Source of the DNA: Clostridia bacterium
GTDB taxonomy: Bacteria > Bacillota > Clostridia > Christensenellales > CAG-138
Assembly: GCA_017538255.1 (NCBI GenBank)
Contig: JAFYJD010000006.1
Coordinates: 1-64,000, forward strand
Length of the DNA: 64,000 bases
Reading direction: 5' to 3'
Below, one piece after another: positions 36,250 to 44,949 of the stretch. Each line of letters starts with the position of its first letter. Position 1 is the first letter of the stretch. Made by a program: the position numbers and the translations under genes. Under the pieces are notes generated by a model. That model was not told the origin of the DNA, did no database searches, and was given only the letters and a program-made list of their open reading frames with translations.

Positions 36250-36414
36250 TTAAAATGTCTCCGAAATAAGCGCGCTCAAAAGCGTCAGTTCGATAACCCG
36301 TTTCGCGCTGAAAGCGCTTTTTTTATCCCCGTCCTTTGGGAGTATGGTCTCTGCGACGAGCGCGATCATAGACAGCGAAACGGCCTTTATTACGAATACA
36401 CTTATCCTTTTCAT
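36250..36414 (-). CDS. spoIIIAF: miniature stage III sporulation protein AF
   Basis: This is a 54-residue protein read from the ATG at 36414 to TAA at 36250. It fills the spoIIIAF slot exactly: 7 bp after spoIIIAE and 2 bp before spoIIIAG. The family N-terminus is recognisable: one hydrophobic helix ending in ETILPKDGDKKSA, compare the LLPSSSMQKYA turn of Bacillus SpoIIIAF, then a second hydrophobic helix VIELTLLSALI. Usual SpoIIIAF proteins are about 200 residues with a C-terminal soluble ring domain, which is wholly missing here. There is no leftover sequence that could encode it in another frame, so this is a deletion or lineage-specific reduction, not a frameshift. Confidence 0.72.
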   Translation of the reverse strand: MKRISVFVIKAVSLSMIALVAETILPKDGDKKSAFSAKRVIELTLLSALISETF

Positions 36415-36421
36415 AATCGTT

Positions 36422-37582
36422 TTATATCACCGCGCTTCCAAGCAGTATCACCATCACCGCAGAGAGCGTGAACATTGCGGCGCCGGCTGCGAGCGCGGAA
36501 AGCATATACCCAACGGAATCCGCGGCGCCGTCCAGCATTCGCGGGAGTTTTTCGTCCGAAAACGGCTCGCAGAACGCAGCGGCGAGCCTGAAAGCGGCCA
36601 TCCCACCCGCAAGTTCGGTAAGCGGCGTGATAAGTATTCCGACCAAAAGCACTATCGCGGTTATGCCTGCGGCGTTTTTGACGGCAAGCGCGCCTGCCCC
36701 CGCCGTTTGGACGGTGCCCGTTATCAGCGCGCCGCCCGCCGGAAGCATCCTGTCCACGGCGTAGCGTGCCGCGCGCACGGAAACGCCGTCCGACGTGCCC
36801 GACGCCGCGCCGCCCAATACCACCGCCGCCGTGAATACCGTTGTTATCAGTCCTATTATCCATTTGATGCTTCTTGCGATAAGTTTTATCGCGCGTTCAA
36901 AGTTCATAAGATCTGAAACTCCGTTGACCGCCGAGAGCACGCCCGACAGTACGCTGAGCGGCAGTATTATCGAGCGCATAATTATGCTTATACCGTTTGC
37001 AAGCATGGCAAACCTTGACGAGAGCAGCGCCGACGAGCCCGTGTACCCGGTGCCGAGGAGCAGGATCGTCAGCGTAGGCGATACCGTTTCGGTGAACGCC
37101 GAGAGCGACGAAGCCGCATCCGACGCGCTTTTTGCAAGGCTCGCGAACTCCGCGGCCATCGCAGCCGCCGCAGCCACGGTCAAAATCACAACAAGTGTTT
37201 TTCCGATGCCGTCATCACCGCCAAACGCCGTTGAAACGACGCCCGTCAAAACAGCAAGTGCAAACACGCCAGCGATCCGTTCAAGCGACCTTTTCAGCGT
37301 CGGAACAAATATCTTCAAAAGTGCGCCGAGCATCTCTTCGATATCCGCGTGTTCGCCTTCCGCGATCGATCCCACAAGTTCTTCGGCGCTGTTCTCGTTC
37401 ATCTGCGGCGAAACGGCGCGTATTTTTTCAAAATACTCGTCCCAGTCCGAATAATCGACTTCCGGCTTTGCGTCGCTCTCGCCGCCCGTTTCCGCGATCG
37501 ACGGTCGTCCTGCAAAATTAAAAGCAAGACCGAGCACCGCGATCGCGATAAGCGCGATAAAGCGTTTTTTCTTTGAGCACAT
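36422..37582 (-). CDS. spoIIIAE: stage III sporulation protein AE
   Basis: This 386-residue polytopic protein of the SpoIIIA complex has an N-terminal signal sequence (MCSKKKRFIALIAIAVLGLAF), a soluble segment with an acidic patch, then seven or more membrane helices. Family features include LLTGVVSTAF-like and GSALLSSRFAMLANGISIIMRS segments. It is thought to be the export-gate-like membrane part of the channel (family knowledge). It lies 7 bp after spoIIIAD and 7 bp before the mini spoIIIAF. Confidence 0.94.
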   Translation of the reverse strand: MCSKKKRFIALIAIAVLGLAFNFAGRPSIAETGGESDAKPEVDYSDWDEYFEKIRAVSPQMNENSAEELVGSIAEGEHADIEEMLGALLKIFVPTLKRSLERIAGVFALAVLTGVVSTAFGGDDGIGKTLVVILTVAAAAAMAAEFASLAKSASDAASSLSAFTETVSPTLTILLLGTGYTGSSALLSSRFAMLANGISIIMRSIILPLSVLSGVLSAVNGVSDLMNFERAIKLIARSIKWIIGLITTVFTAAVVLGGAASGTSDGVSVRAARYAVDRMLPAGGALITGTVQTAGAGALAVKNAAGITAIVLLVGILITPLTELAGGMAAFRLAAAFCEPFSDEKLPRMLDGAADSVGYMLSALAAGAAMFTLSAVMVILLGSAVI

Positions 37583-37589
37583 ATTTTAG

Positions 37590-37988
37590 TTATCCAACCG
37601 AGTACGCAACAAGTTTTATCACCGTTTCTGCGGTGGAGCGTATAGCCGGCAACGCTATAACAAGAAGCAGGACGCGACCCGTCAGTTCCACCGCCGAGGC
37701 GAGCCCCGTTTCGCCAAGATCCGTGCATAGCGAGCGTGCAAAATGCATCAGATACGCCGTGCCTACGGCTTTCAAAACCGTACCCAGAGTTTCCGGGCTT
37801 ACGCCGCCCATCTCGCCGAGCGCTTTGAGGTCGGATATGACGCCGCTCGACGCGCCTATGAGCGCGGTCAGCATAAAGGCGCAGGCGCCTGCTGTGATAA
37901 GCGTGCCGATGCGCTTTTCAAACTGCTTTACCGTAAAGCCCGCGATAGCCGCAACGGCGGAAAATCCGATAAGCGAGTACAGATCCAT
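37590..37988 (-). CDS. spoIIIAD: stage III sporulation protein AD
   Basis: This 132-residue membrane protein with four helices is homologous to SpoIIIAC/AD, the FliQ/FliP-like small export parts. It contains the AC-like repeat LIGFSAVAAIAGFTVKQFEKRIGTLITAG and the conserved AVGTAYLMHFARSLCTDLGE. It follows spoIIIAC by 4 bp. Confidence 0.93.
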   Translation of the reverse strand: MDLYSLIGFSAVAAIAGFTVKQFEKRIGTLITAGACAFMLTALIGASSGVISDLKALGEMGGVSPETLGTVLKAVGTAYLMHFARSLCTDLGETGLASAVELTGRVLLLVIALPAIRSTAETVIKLVAYSVG

Positions 37989-37992
37989 AGCG

Positions 37993-38189
37993 TCAGTAGA
38001 TATCGAAAACGCTTTTGATGCTGTTGAAAAGCGTTGCGATCAGCCCTATCACCATACTCAAAACGACAACGAGCCCCGCGAGCGCCGTCAGCATTGCGAT
38101 ATCGTCCCTTCCCGTCTGTTTGAGGAGTTGGCAGACGACCGCAACTATGATGCCGATGCCCGCGATTTTGAAAATGATGTCTACCCCAT
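37993..38189 (-). CDS. spoIIIAC: stage III sporulation protein AC, start region one base out of frame
   Basis: A 64-residue core (VDIIFKIAGIGIIVAVV...SVFDIY) is a full SpoIIIAC with two membrane helices. The natural start is the ATG at 38189: GAAAGG lies seven bases before it, and the family begins M-x-VDxIFKIAG. However, that ATG reads GGG TAG, while the coding frame begins one base later. A fifth G in the run at 38187-38184 would give ATG GGG GTA GAC and a normal 65-residue protein. In-frame alternatives are only TTG codons inside spoIIIAB (38238, 38226), which would add 12 to 17 unrelated residues. A one-base deletion or a read error in a homopolymer is the simplest cause. Confidence 0.82.
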
Positions 38190-38212
38190 TATTATGCCTT
38201 TCGTATTGGTTT

Positions 38213-38707
38213 TCAGAGTATCGCAAGCGCCAGCGCAAGCCCCAAAAACAGCGGCAGCGTTGAGGCGAGTTTCATACGTTTTTCGTGCTCGCCCGCCGCG
38301 CACGCTTCCATTGAAGCAAGTTTCTGCCTCACGAGTTCCAGTTTTGATATCTCCGTTTCCCTGTCCTTTTTGCCGAAATTGAGCATAAAGGTGTCCACTT
38401 CGTACTTTTCGCGCGTACCGAGCATCACTTTTTCCTTTTCGAGCGACCACGCCTCATAAAGCGTATTGCCCGCACGCATCCTTGTTTCAAGCGCCGACCA
38501 CAGTTCGGTATACGCGCCGCCAGATGCGAGCGAGGCGACTATACCGCCCACTTCCGGGGTTTCGTAGCGCAGGGTGTTTATGATGAGATTCATATCCGAA
38601 ACAAGCATTTGAAGCGCACCCAGATTTTTGCGCAAAACATTCTTTATGGCAAAACTGACGGCGAGCGACAGCGCGATCAGCGCGGAAGCCGAAAAGAGCC
38701 TCAGCAT
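38213..38707 (-). CDS. spoIIIAB: stage III sporulation protein AB
   Basis: This 164-residue protein has an N-terminal membrane helix (about 3-20), a helical soluble domain resembling type II secretion GspF-like folds, and a C-terminal membrane helix (LPLFLGLALALAIL). Conserved positions include the LVSDMNLIINTLRYETPEVG region and KKDRETEISKLEL. The start overlaps the spoIIIAA stop by seven bases. Confidence 0.93.
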   Translation of the reverse strand: MLRLFSASALIALSLAVSFAIKNVLRKNLGALQMLVSDMNLIINTLRYETPEVGGIVASLASGGAYTELWSALETRMRAGNTLYEAWSLEKEKVMLGTREKYEVDTFMLNFGKKDRETEISKLELVRQKLASMEACAAGEHEKRMKLASTLPLFLGLALALAIL

Positions 38708-39708
38708 AGTTTTTCGCTATGCGCCGTGCTGCGTTTTGACGGCAAGATCTCATAAAGCCGCGACTCACCCATTTGCCGTTTCAGAAAAAACGCGGCTATA
38801 TCGCCGTTTTCCACAGCCCTTTTGAGCCACGGCTTTTTCAGCACGTCCTCGGGTGAGCCCGCGTGCACGCTCGCAAGCACCGCCGCGCCGTATTTTGCCG
38901 CCTCGTACAAGGCGCGCATCTCGGCGCTTGACGCGAGTTCGTCGGTTATTATCACCTCCGGCGACATACTGCGCAATAAAAGAGGTATGCTTAGTGTTTT
39001 CGGCACGCCGCACATAATATCCGTCCGTTTGCCGACGTCGAGCGCGGCCACTCCGCGCATACCGCCCGAAAGTTCGCCCCTTTCGTCCGCAAGCGCGATC
39101 TTATAGGGCCTTTTAACGCCGATCCCGTCCGACAGGCAGCGCGCCGCGTCGCGCAGAAATGTGGTCTTGCCCTCGCGCGGCGGTGCGGCGACGATAAGCG
39201 AATACGGATCGCGCCCAGCAAAAACGCGCCCGAGAAATCGTCTTGCACATCCCTTTACTTCACGTGGGAAGCGAAAATTGAACGATGTTACGGCTGTCAG
39301 ATTGCCTATTACCCCCGAAGTGAAGAGCGGCGCGCCGGAAACGCCGACTCGAATGCCGTTTTCGAGCGAAACGAAACCGCCCGCGAGTTCCGTTTCCTTG
39401 GCGTAGACCGAATGCGCGCAGATGTTTTCGAGCAGTTCCTCCGCTTCGCCCAACGTGAACGGCGAGTCCTCAAACAGCAGTTTCTCGCGTGCCGTGCCCA
39501 TCACCGCCTGAACGGGCGAATTGACTCGAAAGCGCAGTTCCTCGATGCCTTTTTCTTCGGCAAACAGTTCAAGCACGGCATTTTGCATGCGCTTGGGAAG
39601 CGCGCTCACGACAGCGTCGGTCATACGGGTCTCAAGCGCGGTCTCGACCGCGGCGCGGCTCATCGCCGTTTCGTTTCGGCCTTTATTTGAAACGAAGTTC
39701 AGTTCCAC
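38701..39708 (-). CDS. spoIIIAA: stage III sporulation protein AA (AAA ATPase)
   Basis: This 335-residue cytoplasmic ATPase of the VirB11/GspE-like type powers the SpoIIIA channel. A variant Walker A APPREGKTTFLRD lacks the first glycine of the GxxGxGK form. Walker B is in SPEVIITDELASSAEM, and there is a sensor-like SVHAGSPEDV. The start is a GTG at 39708, with AAGGAG seven bases upstream. It is the first gene of the operon, preceded by a SigE-like promoter. Confidence 0.94.
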   Translation of the reverse strand: MELNFVSNKGRNETAMSRAAVETALETRMTDAVVSALPKRMQNAVLELFAEEKGIEELRFRVNSPVQAVMGTAREKLLFEDSPFTLGEAEELLENICAHSVYAKETELAGGFVSLENGIRVGVSGAPLFTSGVIGNLTAVTSFNFRFPREVKGCARRFLGRVFAGRDPYSLIVAAPPREGKTTFLRDAARCLSDGIGVKRPYKIALADERGELSGGMRGVAALDVGKRTDIMCGVPKTLSIPLLLRSMSPEVIITDELASSAEMRALYEAAKYGAAVLASVHAGSPEDVLKKPWLKRAVENGDIAAFFLKRQMGESRLYEILPSKRSTAHSEKLC

Positions 39709-39743
39709 GGCGTTTCTCCTTTTGTTTAAAGATGATTCATCAA

Positions 39744-39772
39744 ACTATATGTACAAACCCTCTTGAGTATAA
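39744..39772 (-). promoter_or_regulatory. candidate SigE promoter of the spoIIIA operon
   Basis: On the minus strand TTATACT (39772-39766), a 14 bp spacer and CATATAGT (39751-39744) resemble the SigE consensus (KMATATT and CATACAnT; 5 of 7 and about 6 of 7). SigE control of spoIIIA is established in Bacillus. The spacing is within the SigE range. No good SigA pair lies in the same gap. Confidence 0.5.
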
Positions 39773-39775
39773 CAA

Positions 39776-39797
39776 AAGCCGCGGCTGTGCGCGGCTT
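39776..39797. terminator. terminator between the unknown membrane gene and spoIIIA
   Basis: AAGCCGCG (39776-39783) pairs with CGCGGCTT (39790-39797) around a 6-base loop. TTTTG follows on the minus strand, which would stop transcription from the membrane protein gene ending at 39855. Confidence 0.7.
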
Positions 39798-39854
39798 CGA
39801 TTTTTGTCGTATTGTTTGTGTTTTTCTTACCGTATCGGTGCGAAACGGTATCGC

Positions 39855-40427
39855 TCAAGCGCCCGTTTCACCCGCCTTTTTCGCGTTGAAATGCGCAAGT
39901 TCCGCAGCGAATGCGATAAACAGCGCGCCGAGCGCCTGCACGTCGTGAACGCGCTTTGAGATCTCCAGCACTCCGTAACCACGAACCGCGTTCATTATCA
40001 AAAACTCCGCAAGCGCGGCGGCAAGCGGCGCGAGCGCGGCAACGGCGAACGCTTCCTTTATCGGCAGTTTATAAACGGCTAAGATGACTGCGGCTAACCC
40101 CGCCGCAAGGAGCGCGGCATCCCCCGAGAGGAGGTTCAGCGCGCCGAACTGCAGCACGGCGACCACGAAAAACAGTAATGAGGTGCGCGAGGCGCGAGCA
40201 CCGTATTTGGCGATCATCACCGTCGCCGAGAGCGCGTAGAGCGCGGAAGCGGCGTTGAGCGTGAACTCCTGCGAAACGCGAACGTCGAACTGCCCGAGGG
40301 CAAGCGGCGCCAAAAGAAGCACCGCGAGTTTGAGTTCCCCACGAGCGATCCCGTCAAGCATTTTGGGCATCAGCCCTGTGAGCGCGGCGATGATGAGCAT
40401 CATTTCCGCCATTGATGAAAGCGGCAT
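39855..40427 (-). CDS. unrecognised polytopic membrane protein
   Basis: I do not recognise this 190-residue protein. It is alanine/leucine-rich with about six predicted membrane segments (for example LKLAVLLLAPLALGQF, TSLLFFVVAVLQFGALNLL, AALLAAGLAAVILAVY). Between helices it has a few charged turns (KYGARASRTS, LEISKRVHDVQ) and a short histidine-containing C-terminal tail (AELAHFNAKKAGETGA). GGAG precedes the ATG. It is monocistronic by appearance: its own leader hairpin and promoter-like pair lie upstream and a terminator follows. Position just ahead of spoIIIA might hint at sporulation, but nothing in the protein shows that. Confidence 0.7.
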   Translation of the reverse strand: MPLSSMAEMMLIIAALTGLMPKMLDGIARGELKLAVLLLAPLALGQFDVRVSQEFTLNAASALYALSATVMIAKYGARASRTSLLFFVVAVLQFGALNLLSGDAALLAAGLAAVILAVYKLPIKEAFAVAALAPLAAALAEFLIMNAVRGYGVLEISKRVHDVQALGALFIAFAAELAHFNAKKAGETGA

Positions 40428-40436
40428 AAAAAATCT

Positions 40437-40476
40437 CCGTTATACAAGAATGCTTTTGTTATTCTTTGCAGAACGG
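40437..40476 (-). promoter_or_regulatory. leader hairpin before the unknown membrane gene
   Basis: In the minus-strand transcript CCGTT pairs with AACGG, and inside it CAAAGAAT pairs with ATTCTTG (one bulge) around a 9-base loop. The AACGG arm overlaps the ribosome binding site AACGGAG, so folding could limit translation. This is inference from base pairing only. Confidence 0.35.
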
Positions 40477-40481
40477 AGAAA

Positions 40482-40511
40482 ATAATAACTTTGTTTTTGC
40501 GGTTTTATCAA
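40482..40511 (-). promoter_or_regulatory. candidate promoter of the unknown membrane gene
   Basis: On the minus strand TTGATA (40511-40506), 18 bp and TATTAT (40487-40482). The -35 overlaps the last codons of pgeF. Confidence 0.4.
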
Positions 40512-41350
40512 ACGAGTTTAAGATAGCCTATCATCGCGCCCGTTTGCGTTTTGTCGCGCCGATACGAATAGAAAAGATCGTCCCTTTCGTATGTGCAGAT
40601 ATCCATAAGGCAGATGTTTTCGCGCCCGATGCCCGCGTCAAGCAGCTGTATCGTCAGCGCGGCGGCGATATCAACATACGCCTTTCCCTTTTTGCCCGGT
40701 TTTTGTATCGGCGGATAGCCGAACTCCATTTCAAAATCCGCGCCGATATCTGCGTCCACCTCAAAGCGGTCAAAACTTATAAGCGGGCCGATCGCCGCGA
40801 TGAGTTCCGCGGGGTCGGAGCCGAACTCCAACGCCATCTTTTCCGCCATGCGCTGCCCGACACGCCTGTACGCGCCCTTCCAGCCCGCGTGAGCCAGCCC
40901 GATCGCGCGGCGTTTTTTGTCGTACAGATAGACGCATCCGCAGTCCGCGTGGAGCGTAATCAGCGTAACGGCGGGATCGTTCGTGATGATGCCGTCACAA
41001 AACGGCAGGCTTTCGCGGTAAATGCCTCTGCCGAAATCAGCGCCCGAAACGCACTCGACGTTTGCGCCATGCTCGTGGTTTACGGCAACGAGCGAGGCTT
41101 CGTCAAGCTCGAACGCCGCGCAGAAAATGGAGAAATTGCGAAGTATGTTTTCCCTTTTGTCGTCGCGCGAAAAGCTGAAGTTAAGCGACTCGTATGGCGC
41201 GGGGCTGACGCCGCCGACGCACGTTGAAAAACCGTGAACGATGCCCGCCTCGCGCGAAAGATTATCCGCGCGCACAAGTTTGAGTCCACGGCTTGTGACT
41301 ATTCTGTTTCCGCGCCCGATCGAACCGAGCGCATATTTTTTATCAGTCAT
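40508..41350 (-). CDS. pgeF: YfiH/PgeF family peptidoglycan editing or purine nucleoside phosphorylase protein
   Basis: This 280-residue laccase-domain (DUF152) protein has the metal-site pattern AVNHEHGANVECV, LHADCGCVYLYDKK and GLAHAGWKGAYRRVGQRM. E. coli PgeF clears mis-incorporated L-Ser cell-wall precursors, and relatives act on adenosine/inosine, so the substrate is left open. The start overlaps the nrdR stop by eight bases, so the genes are co-transcribed. The pairing of nrdR and yfiH is common in Clostridia. Confidence 0.9.
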   Translation of the reverse strand: MTDKKYALGSIGRGNRIVTSRGLKLVRADNLSREAGIVHGFSTCVGGVSPAPYESLNFSFSRDDKRENILRNFSIFCAAFELDEASLVAVNHEHGANVECVSGADFGRGIYRESLPFCDGIITNDPAVTLITLHADCGCVYLYDKKRRAIGLAHAGWKGAYRRVGQRMAEKMALEFGSDPAELIAAIGPLISFDRFEVDADIGADFEMEFGYPPIQKPGKKGKAYVDIAAALTIQLLDAGIGRENICLMDICTYERDDLFYSYRRDKTQTGAMIGYLKLV

Positions 41351-41840
41351 CGTTATTCTTTTGCGTGGTTTTTTTGATCTTTTTCGCGTCGTCGCCGAGC
41401 AGGTTTTTGAGTTCCTGCATAAAGGTGTTTATATCCTTGAACGAGCGATAGACGGACGCGAAGCGCACGTAGGCGACCTCGTCGAGTTCGAGCAGGTATT
41501 TCATAACAAGTTCGCCGATCGTGATCGTGGTAACTTCCTGATCGAGCGAGTTATAAACTTCCTTCGTAACGTTTTCCACCAGTTCGTTCATTTCGGCGGT
41601 GGAAACGGGGCGCTTTTCGCACGCTTTGCGAACGCCCGAAAGTATCTTTTCGGGGCTGAACTCCTGGCGCGTGCCGTCCCTCTTGACGACCATCATCGGG
41701 ATCTCCTCTATCTTTTCGTAGGTGGTAAACCTTTTTCCGCAGCAGGTGCATTCTCTGCGGCGGCGTATCGCCGTGCCGTCCTCGGACGGGCGGGAATCCA
41801 CAACTCGGCTGTCAAGACAGGAGCAGTATCTGCATTTCAT
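41343..41840 (-). CDS. nrdR: transcriptional repressor NrdR
   Basis: This 165-residue zinc-ribbon/ATP-cone repressor of ribonucleotide reductase genes has the ribbon MKCRYCSCLDSRVVDSR with a second CTCCGKRFTTYE pair, then an ATP-cone (about 45-135; VVKRDGTRQEFSPEKI). Length is slightly above the usual 150 because of a lysine-rich tail (DDAKKIKKTTQKNNDD). No nrd gene or clear NrdR box is in the window. A SigA promoter precedes it. Confidence 0.95.
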   Translation of the reverse strand: MKCRYCSCLDSRVVDSRPSEDGTAIRRRRECTCCGKRFTTYEKIEEIPMMVVKRDGTRQEFSPEKILSGVRKACEKRPVSTAEMNELVENVTKEVYNSLDQEVTTITIGELVMKYLLELDEVAYVRFASVYRSFKDINTFMQELKNLLGDDAKKIKKTTQKNNDD

Positions 41841-41881
41841 AAACGATCTCCTTTATGCGGGTATGCATTTTGGTAAAAAAC

Positions 41882-41911
41882 ATTATATCACATTTTGCGG
41901 GCGGTTTTCAA
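41882..41911 (-). promoter_or_regulatory. SigA-type promoter of nrdR-pgeF
   Basis: On the minus strand TTGAAA (41911-41906), 18 bp and TATAAT (41887-41882) lie about 40 bp before the nrdR start. I see nothing recognisable between this promoter and the asnS terminator. Confidence 0.65.
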
Positions 41912-42033
41912 TCGGGATAAAAAAACTGTTGTACTTGTTGTATGGTGTAAATCGCGCATCTGCTTGAAATACAGAAAACAACTGCCATGCTGCGTTTTTG
42001 ACCAGCTGAACAAGTTGCCGCCTTAGACCATAC

Positions 42034-42064
42034 AAAAACCCGGATCGTGTCAGATCCGGGTTTT
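42034..42064. terminator. intrinsic terminator of asnS
   Basis: AAAACCCGGATC (42035-42046) pairs with GATCCGGGTTTT (42053-42064) around a 6-base loop. On the minus strand the stem ends in TTTTTG, 22 bp past the asnS stop. Confidence 0.85.
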
Positions 42065-42085
42065 GATATGTTATGAAAGTTATGT

Positions 42086-43468
<1,383 letters not shown>

Positions 43469-43499
43469 ACTGCACCTCATACAAAGGAATTATCCATAG

Positions 43500-43528
43500 A
43501 TTTTAGCATAATTTTACGCAATATGCAA
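43500..43528 (-). promoter_or_regulatory. SigA-type promoter of asnS
   Basis: On the minus strand TTGCAT (43528-43523), 17 bp and TAAAAT (43505-43500). Confidence 0.65.
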
Positions 43529-43598
43529 CCAAAAGAGCAATATATTAATTTTTGGCTGAATCAAGCGTTTTTATCGCGAACAAACGCGATTTTTGCGG

Positions 43599-43627
43599 TT
43601 GATTTAATTCACGGGCTGGTTTATAAT
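43599..43627 (+). promoter_or_regulatory. SigA-type promoter of the aldolase gene
   Basis: TTGATT (43599-43604), a 17 bp spacer and a perfect TATAAT (43622-43627). The leader is about 58 bases, ending in a strong GGAGGAG RBS. Confidence 0.75.
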
Positions 43628-43690
43628 GTAAGAAGCGAAACGGGTCCTTCCGCTGCGCTTATCACTATAAGTTTTGAGGAGGAGTATTCT

Positions 43691-44626
43691 ATGCCACTCG
43701 TTACCAGTACAGAAATGTTCAAAAAGGCCTATGAAGGCGGCTACTCCATCGGTGCGTTCAACGTAAACAATATGGAAATCATCCAGGGCATCACCGAGGC
43801 CGCAAAGGAAGAAAACGCACCACTGATCCTTCAGGTCAGCGCGGGCGCAAGGAAGTACGCCAACCACACCTATCTTATGAAACTGATCGAAGCCGCGATC
43901 ATCGAGACCGATCTTCCGATCTGTGTGCATCTTGACCACGGCGACACCTTTGAACTGTGCAAAAGCTGCATCGACGGCGGCTTTACCTCCGTTATGATCG
44001 ACGGCTCGCATCATTCGTTTGAAGACAATATCGCACTCACCCGCCAAGTCGTTGAATACGCGCACGATCACGACGTTGTAGTCGAGGGCGAACTCGGCAG
44101 GCTCGAGGGCGTTGAGGACGACGTCAACGTTTCCGCGGAGGACGCGAGTTATACCAACCCCGAGCAGGTACAGGAGTTTGTTCAGCGCACCGGCGTTGAC
44201 AGCCTTGCCATCGCTATCGGCACCAGCCACGGCGCGTATAAGTTCAAGCCCGGCACCAAGCCGCAGCTCCGATTCGACATCCTTGAAGAGGTCGAGCGTC
44301 TGCTGCCCGGCTTCCCGATCGTTCTGCACGGCGCAAGTTCCGTTATACCTGAGTTTGTCAAAATGATCAACGAGCACGGCGGCAATATGCCCGATGCGAT
44401 CGGCGTTCCTGAGGATATGCTCCGCAAAGCCGCAAGCATGGCCGTTTGCAAGATCAACATCGACAGCGACCTGCGCCTTGCGATGACCGGCACTATCCGC
44501 AAGTATTTTGACGAGAATCCCGCCCACTTCGACCCCCGCCAGTACCTCAAGCCCGCCCGCGCCGCCATCAAGGAGATGGTACGCCATAAACTTATCAACG
44601 TTCTCGGCTGCAACGGCAAGGCATAA
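43691..44626 (+). CDS. fba: class II fructose-bisphosphate aldolase
   Basis: This 311-residue zinc-dependent aldolase catalyses fructose-1,6-bisphosphate cleavage in glycolysis. It opens with GAFNVNNMEIIQGI, has the zinc/catalytic HLDHGDTFELCKSC, the EGELGRLEGVEDD loop, and HGASS plus CKINIDSDLR in the C-terminal half. Length fits the class IIB type. The frame is open far upstream, but the ATG at 43691 is marked by GAGGAGGAG and by the family start. A GC-rich hairpin without a T-tract (44641-44666) follows. Confidence 0.96.
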   Translation: MPLVTSTEMFKKAYEGGYSIGAFNVNNMEIIQGITEAAKEENAPLILQVSAGARKYANHTYLMKLIEAAIIETDLPICVHLDHGDTFELCKSCIDGGFTSVMIDGSHHSFEDNIALTRQVVEYAHDHDVVVEGELGRLEGVEDDVNVSAEDASYTNPEQVQEFVQRTGVDSLAIAIGTSHGAYKFKPGTKPQLRFDILEEVERLLPGFPIVLHGASSVIPEFVKMINEHGGNMPDAIGVPEDMLRKAASMAVCKINIDSDLRLAMTGTIRKYFDENPAHFDPRQYLKPARAAIKEMVRHKLINVLGCNGKA

Positions 44627-44640
44627 TTAAATCATTAACG

Positions 44641-44666
44641 TTGCCCGCGGCTTTTGCCGCGGGCAA
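44641..44666 (+). promoter_or_regulatory. perfect hairpin between fba and the DUF1292 gene
   Basis: TTGCCCGCGGC pairs with GCCGCGGGCAA around a TTTT loop: 11 perfect pairs but no T-tract after it. It may stabilise the aldolase mRNA 3' end or partly reduce read-through to the two downstream genes. Confidence 0.5.
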
Positions 44667-44684
44667 TTGACAGGAGAGAATGCT

Positions 44685-44942
44685 ATGGAAACAAGCAAAG
44701 AAATCGAGAGCCTCGTGCTTGTTGACGAGGATGAAAACGAGATAGAGTTCGATATTATGGACCGATTCGAGTTTGATGGCGCGAACTATTTTGTGCTTTT
44801 GCCCGTTGACTACGATGACGATGAAATAGAGTATGTCATCCTGCGTGATGACGGCAACGAATCGCTCTGCGGCATAGAGGACGGCGATCTGCTTGACCGC
44901 GTTTTTGAGGAATACAAAAAACGCAATATCGCCGAGGACTGA
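44685..44942 (+). CDS. DUF1292 family small acidic protein
   Basis: This 85-residue, strongly acidic cytoplasmic protein is of the DUF1292 family (YrzB-like). It has the pattern LVLVDEDENEIEFDIMDRFEFDGANYFVLLPV and a closing FEEYKKR helix. No function is known for the family. In many Firmicutes it lies near yrrK/ruvX, but here it follows the aldolase. AGGAG lies eight bases before the ATG. It is followed 7 bp later by a probable lipoprotein gene. Confidence 0.85.
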   Translation: METSKEIESLVLVDEDENEIEFDIMDRFEFDGANYFVLLPVDYDDDEIEYVILRDDGNESLCGIEDGDLLDRVFEEYKKRNIAED

Positions 44943-44949
44943 TCCCAAG

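Noticed and set aside
43604..44587. 327-codon open frame opposite the aldolase
   Set aside because: Shadow frame of a recognised enzyme, with no RBS.
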